Part shown: piece after piece, positions 57,602 through 64,000 of the stretch | Numbering within the stretch: the first letter of the stretch is position 1 | How the letters are laid out: each line of letters starts with the position of its first letter | Assembly: GCA_037355855.1 (NCBI GenBank) | Contig: CM074761.1 | Location: 1,879,346-1,943,345, forward strand | Direction of reading: 5' to 3' | Length of the DNA stretch: 64,000 nucleotides | From: Pseudo-nitzschia pungens | Lineage: Eukaryota; Bacillariophyta; Bacillariophyceae; Bacillariales; Bacillariaceae | The notes under the pieces: generated by a model | What the model saw: only the letters and a program-made list of their open reading frames with translations | Told to the model about the DNA's origin: nothing | Database searches by the model: none | Position numbers and translations under genes: made by a program

Positions 57602-59020
57602 TTATAGAAGATCAGATTGATCACGAATCCATGATGTGATAACATTCTCTCATCAAGTGCATGACGCAAATTTCAGTGGCGTTCTTCTATTTGTCATTAG
57701 ATTTTGTGCATTACTCTTTAAACTGCGGGTCACTTGGGTAGCCGTACATAGAACCCTCCGTTGTGTATGGATTGATTGGTGGCAATAGTTGGATTGCAAC
57801 AATATATTTACCCTACAGTGAACGACTTGGCAAGTTATCTCACCAAGCAAGTTTTAACGCTTTGACTCTGTTGCAAAAGTCTCATCAGCCTTATATTTTC
57901 ATGCAACATCGAATCAAATTCAAGGTTGATTATCCTCTAACCAGATTGATTTGAATTCAGATCAAATTCAACGCGATACTCTGCATTAGTCTGCATTAGT
58001 TTATATGTCGGAAGTACATTGTAGTCACAATTGCTGCCGATGTATATGACTTGAAAGTTCTGAAGCATTGAACAATGCTTCGTACTTTGATTCAAACAGA
58101 GCATACCAGTTTCTGAGAATATCCAGGGACTGGTAAGATGCAGTTTCTTTACCACGATCTCTATGATCAGCACGTGTATTCATGAGAAAAACAAAAATAC
58201 AACTAGTGTCAATGCGCAAGTTGGTTTCATCGTGGTTGAAGATCGTCAAGCGTCAAGCGTTCATACTGTTAAACGTAAGTGAACAAAGGGTGGATGCAGA
58301 TAATCAATCGAGCATTCGTACGAGCTGCCGTGTCCCCATCTTCAAACCAACCGCAGATACAGTAATCATTATTTTCTTCTGACTTCAAACTGAAGGGGCA
58401 TGGCGGTGTCAGCTTCTTGTTGGACATGAGCGTACGACACTCTTCCGTTGTTGTGCAACACGCACAATAATCTCCCCGGTCGAAGAGAAGCAAGACTCGA
58501 TTGCGAAGTCATTATTTTGACCGTACCGGTAGTAGGAAGAACTTACCTACCGGTACCGTCGACATACGTTTGACGTCGCGCCCTGACATAGAATAAGGCA
58601 TTTTTTGTCAACAATAGTCACAACTCTCGGTAGGCGCATGACAGCACAAGTAATGATTTTCTTTTTAAGCAAATTATGACAAAAAAATACTAAATTTACC
58701 ACAGCTGTGATGCGTCGCGACATCATCTTCAGATGACACAACTGAAAAGTGCTGTTGAAGCTTCCAAAACCTGCACGTTGGACGTGAAACATTCATTTTT
58801 GACGCAAGATTTACCGGTACGGCGAAGGTTATTTTCCCCGAAGAATCAAAAGAGTAAATATTCAATATATTGCATATTTGCGTTCTGCAAGCTGCGTTCT
58901 GCAAGTCTGTTATCCATCCCTAAAAGTTCGCCCGTTACAATCCAAAAGCCACCGAAAAGAGGGACTGCACCGAAAATTTCGCAGTCCAGCGGCAGAGAAA
59001 GCACTTTTACCTCCCAGTCC
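57602..59020. other. Intergenic region
   Basis: No independent gene is seen. Three TACCGGTA copies lie at 58524, 58548 and 58812. The frame of the next gene is open back to an ATG at 58733, but 58733-59020 contains that motif and reads unlike a conserved N-terminus, so I treat it as probable leader. Confidence 0.5.
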
Positions 59021-62000
59021 ATGGGGATCTACGATGACGATGGTGATCTCGGTCTTTCTTCCATGATGGCAAGAAACGTCAATGCAACTACTTCCAGGCC
59101 AGCTCGTGATCGGATGAACCGTAGTTGGCAGGGCCGCGACCGTGGTAGGAGTTCTTCTCGGACCCAACAGCTAACGCAAACAGGAGTTGACTATACAAAT
59201 TATGTTGCAACAGCACCTCGCCGCCGAGGCAGGAGCTATGATGGGTTCAGCGACTATCCGCGAGAAAGAAGCGACGTCGATCGCAGCACAAGGAGCGAAC
59301 GAACGCGAGGTGCTCGGAGAAACAAAAGCGCGGACGTGGATATCAGAACCGACAGAAAGAAAAAGAGGAAAGAAGAAAAGTCACAGAAAGGAAAATCGAA
59401 AGAAAAGACGAAAGAAAAATCAAAAGAAAAATCAAAATCAAAAACGAAGAAGAAATCGAAGAAAGTGAGACCAACTGCAGATGACGATGACGCCGTATCT
59501 CACGCTGGTAGTACTACTAGTTCTAAAGCTTCCCAAAAAAAGGGCGATAAGAAACAGAAACAATCCAAAGAAAAGAAGTCGCATAGAGTTGAAACGATTC
59601 GAGAATCCGCCCCATCCAATGAGAGCACTGTTGTTGAAAACGAAAACGAAACTGACAATCTTGCCCCATCTCCTGTCCAAGAGGAAAAGACCGCGCATAT
59701 AAGGAATGCAATGGACAACCTCTTTCCATCGCCCTCTCAAGAAAAGAAAAAGAAAGTGACAACAGCAGTTGAAGGTGGAACCGGCAACAACGGGGAATCC
59801 TCGTTTGATGAGTTGGTTCCAACCTTAAATGACTCAGGATCGTCGCCAATTTCGGCTCGGTCGCAGAGAAAGGAAGGAGCCGGCAAGAGCGTTTTCCATA
59901 TAATGAGCAACAGGGCAGCTTCGGAGCAAGCCGCAGCCGCCTTGAACAGAGTTGCTACCCGTCAACAAATGGAAAATGTCATGCACCACCATTCGACCAG
60001 TAGTTTTGGAAGTGGAATGGATTTGTCATGGCGTTCAGAGCAAAGATCAGATCAAAGATCAGTTGGACGTTACTCTAGACGACACAGCAATGCGAGCGCG
60101 GCAGATGACACGAGTCTCAGAAGTGGCGGTAGTCACAACAGCTTTCGTAGTCGTAGAAGCCGTGATAGGAACGCCCCTAGAATTCGACAAAAAATTCTGG
60201 ACGAGTTCAAAAGAGAAGCCGAAGACTTGCAGAAAGAGCTATCAGATGCATTGGCAGAAGTTGCAGAGTTGAAAGAAAATCTGGAAGCGAAAGAAAAGCA
60301 TTCGAAGGAAGCAGAAGAAGAGCATTCGATTTTGAAAACAAAACTTGAATATAGACTGGAAGAAAAAGCTTTCCTTATCGAATCGGTCCGCGATATGGAG
60401 AACGATTTTGTCTCTCGAAACGAACGCGTCGAGAAACTTCAACAGTTGGTGGACACACACTTGGATACGGTGGAATACTTAGAAAAAAAGTTAGAACAAG
60501 CGGAAGAAGAAATTATTTCAATGGACAATGAATTGAATTTGGTTGCTGATGCGATTGAAGACAAAAACGGAAAAGGTGGTAACTTAAAGAACATTCATCT
60601 TTCGAAGAAAGCAAGAAGATCCGCTCGACTGTCAACTATAAAGCAAGAATTCCGTAACATAAAGGGCACTATTAGTATGCAAAAAGCAAAATCGAGACGT
60701 GTCCTATCCGAGCAAGCACCATCGACGACTTCACAGTGGGATAAAGAGCTCGACAATGATTCAAAATCTCGACAAGAGATGTTGGAGAGTCGGGAGGAGG
60801 AACTGAATAAGCGGGAACGAGAGCTGTTGGAATTTGAACAACGATTGAAAGAAGAAAACGCAAAAATGGTCGAGGGACAAAGTAAGGACGGAGTCGTTCA
60901 AGAGGCATCTCAGGTGGCATCGAATGATAACGCAGAGTTGATGAAATTAAGATTAGAAAACGAAAACCTCCGTATGAAACTTGATGGAGTTATGATTACG
61001 ACGGCAGAGGGTAGTGCGATAGACGCCGACCAAGATAAAGCACTTGCGACCGCAATGTCTACCAAGGCAAGGGAACTATCTGATGCACTTTCCCTTCTCG
61101 ACAAGAAGAATAAAGTCATAAAGAGTCTGGAGGACGAAGTGAAGAAGATACAGGAAAACTTTGAGACCAATAAAGGTGATCTATCGCATGCACAATCCCT
61201 TTTGGACGTAAAGAACGAAGTTATCAAAAGTCTTGAGGAAGAAGTTGAAAATTTGGCAGAAAAATATAGAATCGCCAATAATGCGGGCAAAACCAGCGAT
61301 GGAGATCTATCCAACGCTGCACTCGTGGATAAAAAGAATGATGTGATTAAGAGTTTGGAGGAGGAAATTGATAAGTTGAAAAAAAGAGGTCAGATTGTCG
61401 CTGATCTCTCCAATACAACAGCGAATGGGGATAAAGAGAATGAAGTTACCAAGGCTCTTCAGGACCAAATAGAAGATCTAACTAGAAAAGTCGACGCCAA
61501 TCAAACTGAACTATCAGATGCACGGGCCCTTGTTGAGAAAAAGAATAATCTGATCAAAACTCTCGAAGAAGACGTTGAAAAGTTGCAGAAAAAGAACAGC
61601 AATGCAAGCGATCTATCAAATGCATTAGATCTTTTGGGGGAAAAGAAAGAAATCATCAAGAGTCTCGAAGAAGAAGTCGAAATGTTGAAGAAGATGGGTA
61701 CTGCCACGGATGGCGAAGATGACGGGAAGGATATTTTGATAAAGGAATTACAAAGTCAGTTAGTGATCACTAAGAAGCAAGCTGATCAACTCAGCTCAGG
61801 AACTCATGTCACAAAACTGAAACACGAGATCAAGGCATTGAAGGACAACGTAAGTGGTCTGAAACTTAGAATAAAGAAAGAACAATCGAAAGCGGAAACA
61901 AATTTGAAGAAAAAGGACGCTTCTATCAGATTGGTCGAGAAAAAAATGGAGAAGTTGAAGTTTGAGTTAGACAGGAGGGAAAAACGGAGTAGTACCATAG

Positions 62001-62401
62001 GGATCGGCGCACAAATCAGCCAAAGTAAATTAGAAATTCTGGTGCAGGAGTTAGAAGAAGAGGTCGTTCACTGGAAATCAGCAAATGCAGACCTACAACA
62101 CGAAATCGAACAGTTGAAAGCCAGCGGAAACCTGCAAGAAGACAGCTTTCATAGCAACGCGGAAAGTTTCGATGACGATTGCTCAACCGGATCTTCGAAT
62201 AGCTTTATTTCCGAATTGAACGATATGAACGATTCGCAGCATTCTTTTTCTAGTAGTCGGAGTGCCCAATCAAATCAGACTAAGGCTTCAAAAGCAGTAC
62301 GACGCATGAGTACTCTTTGGTCGAAAATGACAGGTACGGGAGAAGCACCGAAGCCAAATCAACCCAATCCCTACGCTACTGGAATTCTAAACGATGATTG
62401 A
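59021..62401 (+). CDS. Charged coiled-coil protein with IKSLEEE repeats
   Basis: About 1126 residues from the ATG at 59021 (MGIYDDDGDLGLSSMMARN). An upstream in-frame ATG at 58733 would add 96 residues. Not a recognised family. The N-terminal 350 residues are Arg/Ser- and Lys-rich with KEKSKEKSKSKTKKKSKK-type tracts. A coiled coil follows at about 385-540, a basic stretch, and a second long coiled coil at about 640-1050. The second contains about six copies of a 35-45-residue repeat with consensus LxxKKNxxIKSLEEEVExL (DNA about 61080-61690). The C-terminus is Ser-rich (SFSSSRSAQSNQ) and ends in a basic helix (KAVRRMSTLWSKM). It has no signal peptide or membrane span. A cytoskeletal or scaffolding role is only a guess from composition. 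Confidence 0.78.
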   Translation: MGIYDDDGDLGLSSMMARNVNATTSRPARDRMNRSWQGRDRGRSSSRTQQLTQTGVDYTNYVATAPRRRGRSYDGFSDYPRERSDVDRSTRSERTRGARRNKSADVDIRTDRKKKRKEEKSQKGKSKEKTKEKSKEKSKSKTKKKSKKVRPTADDDDAVSHAGSTTSSKASQKKGDKKQKQSKEKKSHRVETIRESAPSNESTVVENENETDNLAPSPVQEEKTAHIRNAMDNLFPSPSQEKKKKVTTAVEGGTGNNGESSFDELVPTLNDSGSSPISARSQRKEGAGKSVFHIMSNRAASEQAAAALNRVATRQQMENVMHHHSTSSFGSGMDLSWRSEQRSDQRSVGRYSRRHSNASAADDTSLRSGGSHNSFRSRRSRDRNAPRIRQKILDEFKREAEDLQKELSDALAEVAELKENLEAKEKHSKEAEEEHSILKTKLEYRLEEKAFLIESVRDMENDFVSRNERVEKLQQLVDTHLDTVEYLEKKLEQAEEEIISMDNELNLVADAIEDKNGKGGNLKNIHLSKKARRSARLSTIKQEFRNIKGTISMQKAKSRRVLSEQAPSTTSQWDKELDNDSKSRQEMLESREEELNKRERELLEFEQRLKEENAKMVEGQSKDGVVQEASQVASNDNAELMKLRLENENLRMKLDGVMITTAEGSAIDADQDKALATAMSTKARELSDALSLLDKKNKVIKSLEDEVKKIQENFETNKGDLSHAQSLLDVKNEVIKSLEEEVENLAEKYRIANNAGKTSDGDLSNAALVDKKNDVIKSLEEEIDKLKKRGQIVADLSNTTANGDKENEVTKALQDQIEDLTRKVDANQTELSDARALVEKKNNLIKTLEEDVEKLQKKNSNASDLSNALDLLGEKKEIIKSLEEEVEMLKKMGTATDGEDDGKDILIKELQSQLVITKKQADQLSSGTHVTKLKHEIKALKDNVSGLKLRIKKEQSKAETNLKKKDASIRLVEKKMEKLKFELDRREKRSSTIGIGAQISQSKLEILVQELEEEVVHWKSANADLQHEIEQLKASGNLQEDSFHSNAESFDDDCSTGSSNSFISELNDMNDSQHSFSSSRSAQSNQTKASKAVRRMSTLWSKMTGTGEAPKPNQPNPYATGILNDD
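61080..61690 (+). repeat. Coding repeat, about six copies of a 35-45-residue coiled-coil unit
   Basis: Each unit carries D/E-KKN-x-IKSLEEE (variants IKSLEDE, VTKALQD, IKTLEED). It is seen in protein sequence; the DNA has diverged. Confidence 0.7.
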
Positions 62402-63271
62402 CTTTGACAAGAACAGTGGTTCGATTTTGTAGAACTGCACTTGACGTTCCAAATGTACAGATTCCGCCCCGAATCCTAGCTGGTTCTATCCACTACGATG
62501 ATCATCGTTTGGTGGTCTTCATTGAATCTCTTCGGCGTCGCATATTGACAAGCTATGGAAACCTCTGATTATTCATTCGTATCAATGCATATAAAATGCG
62601 CGATATGCATGAGAGTGAAGTCAACTTGTTCGATGGAATTGTGAAAAAGAAATAATGTTATAACAATAGTACGTATCGATAACCAGTCCCTGTATATCGA
62701 TGATTGTCTCAAGGGCCCTGGAAAACCTTTCTTTTTAGTCTATCGGTATGCTTTGGCACGCCTAAGATCAAGAAAGCTTTTTTGGTGAAAACCTTCTACA
62801 CATTACTGCAACATGCACAGCATTAATAATAATAATACTAATAGTCATACTACGTGTAAGTAGTAATAATAATGCAGGCAAGAAGTGCAAGCTCGCATTT
62901 GTCGCGAAGAATACGGTAAACCTTACCTTACTTGTCTTCAAAATATAAGACACCTTCCTTTCTGGAATTCTCTTTTGTGTTCATTTTTCGTTTCGGAAGG
63001 GTTGTTTTTGTTGTTGAGCGGCAAGGGTAAGGTTAAGATTTTATGCAGCATCCAGCTCGAACGTCTTTTCTGTCATAAAATTGGCACTTTCAGTGAAATT
63101 TGGCGAATACGTATTTCTATTTTAATTTTAATTTCGTCTTTCATCTTTGTCTTGAACCGATCCCTGACAAACCAAAATTGAATCGATTGCACGGGAGCAG
63201 ACCTAAAGTTCGAATTTACTCAACAGCGAACATGGACAAAAGCAAAGTTAGATCAATAAGAATGATTAATG
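62402..63271. other. Intergenic region
   Basis: No gene is supported. Degenerate AAT trinucleotide tracts occur at about 62824-62842 and 62862-62873. Short frames at 62885-63285 have no recognisable features. Confidence 0.5.
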
Positions 63272-64000
63272 ATGAAATCGGATGAAACAAAGCGGCAAAG
63301 AAGGAGGAAGCGCAACCATGGCCGAAAGCCGTCAGAGAGAACGACTGACACCCAAGAATCTCGACAGCCCCGAGTGACTGCTGCGGACAGTGCGAGCCAC
63401 AATATTGGGCCTTCGGACGAGAAAAACGTAGGGGGCATTCCTGCAACAGGCATTGAGTTACGTTCAAATGATGAAGAAACGGGCAATCAGGAGGTGCGTC
63501 GGTCACTTCCAAAGAATCTTGCGAATGAAATCAAACAGAGCTTTATCGTTCGAAGAACAAAGAAGCTGAGAGAAAGAAGGAATCTAATCGCTCAAGTCAG
63601 GGAACGAAGGGAATTGAAACAAAAGCTGCGACAAATTGCTTCACAACCTCATGATCAGGTGGAGACCAAACCTAACGGAACCTTCGGAACCAACGAGGAC
63701 GTGAATGATTACAATGCATTGACTACACAGAGAACGATTCACCAAGAAATCAACAATTCCTCCCCAGAAACAAACGTAGATGAGAACATAGATGAGATGA
63801 ATGGGAAACAGCAAAGGCGGATAGTGAGCACGTCAGATTTGATTCAGTCAGTTACCATTCCTCCCTCCCCCAAAACGAATTTAGAGGAAATAAGTAGACG
63901 GCAACGAAAGCTGGGAGAAAGCACGTCCAATTGTGATATGAGAGATAACCCAAACGATTATTTTTCTGTCTACAAGATAGACTGTACTCGACTCAAAGCG
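63272..64000 (+). CDS. Charged protein, 3' end outside window
   Basis: A frame opens at the ATG at 63272 and stays open for 243 codons to the last base, so the gene is cut by the window edge. It begins MKSDETKRQRRRKRNHGRKP and is hydrophilic throughout. A basic helical stretch (RRTKKLRERRNLIAQVRERR) at about 93-112 could be a nuclear-localisation signal or a short coiled coil. A Ser/Pro region (TIPPSPKTN) and a YFSVYKIDCTRL stretch lie near the edge. No domain is recognised, and the rest of the protein is needed to name it. Confidence 0.55.
   Translation, partial: MKSDETKRQRRRKRNHGRKPSERTTDTQESRQPRVTAADSASHNIGPSDEKNVGGIPATGIELRSNDEETGNQEVRRSLPKNLANEIKQSFIVRRTKKLRERRNLIAQVRERRELKQKLRQIASQPHDQVETKPNGTFGTNEDVNDYNALTTQRTIHQEINNSSPETNVDENIDEMNGKQQRRIVSTSDLIQSVTIPPSPKTNLEEISRRQRKLGESTSNCDMRDNPNDYFSVYKIDCTRLKA

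Noticed and set aside
58733..59020. N-terminal 96 residues of the coiled-coil protein from the upstream ATG
   Set aside because: It carries the intergenic motif TACCGGTA and reads unlike the rest, so 59021 is preferred. Transcript 5' ends would decide.

Overview
The window looks like nuclear DNA of a diatom, probably a pennate one; I cannot name the species from sequence alone. The reasons are: short GT-AG introns (roughly 60-250 bases) in otherwise long open frames; plastid-type bipartite N-termini (a signal peptide ending just before an aromatic residue, as in the ASAFAP motif of diatoms) on several proteins; eukaryote-only genes such as STN1, a mitotic-type cyclin, STE24, p24 and TMEM131; and a nuclear copy of the complex I subunit NDUFS7. 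A run of exactly 500 Ns at 2501-3000 is a scaffold gap.

Layout. 1-8 kb: STN1 telomere-capping protein (+), the gap, the 3' part of a cyclin (+), NDUFS7 (-), and a secretory or plastid-targeted aldo/keto reductase (+). 8-16 kb: a mitochondrial carrier (-), a repeat-filled element bounded by inverted repeats (10303-11490), CAAX protease STE24 (+, three exons), and a plastid-type Mini-ribonuclease III (+, two exons). 16-30 kb: a histidine phosphatase (+, two exons), a giant 2587-residue repeat protein (+), and a PX-like protein (-). 30-44 kb: a small plastid-targeted protein of unknown role (+), a small inverted-repeat element (31248-31468), a p24/GOLD cargo receptor (-), a three-exon 2441-residue membrane protein pairing a duplicated lipid-binding-like ectodomain with a PqiA-like membrane module (-), and a broken 2-hydroxyacid dehydrogenase (+). 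44-64 kb: a charged coiled-coil protein (-), a TMEM131-family secretory protein (+), a second coiled-coil protein (+), and a charged protein that runs off the right edge (+).

The genes are an ordinary eukaryotic mixture, not an operon-like system. Several act in the endomembrane system (STE24, p24, TMEM131, the PqiA-like giant). Three large proteins combine lysine-rich tracts with coiled coils. The best candidate for something undescribed is the 34032-41570 gene, which looks like a eukaryotic relative of the bacterial PqiA lipid-transport membrane protein fused to two tandem copies of a TULIP/BPI-like ectodomain. Exon joins were worked out by eye from splice sites, reading frame and family similarity; none was tested against transcripts.
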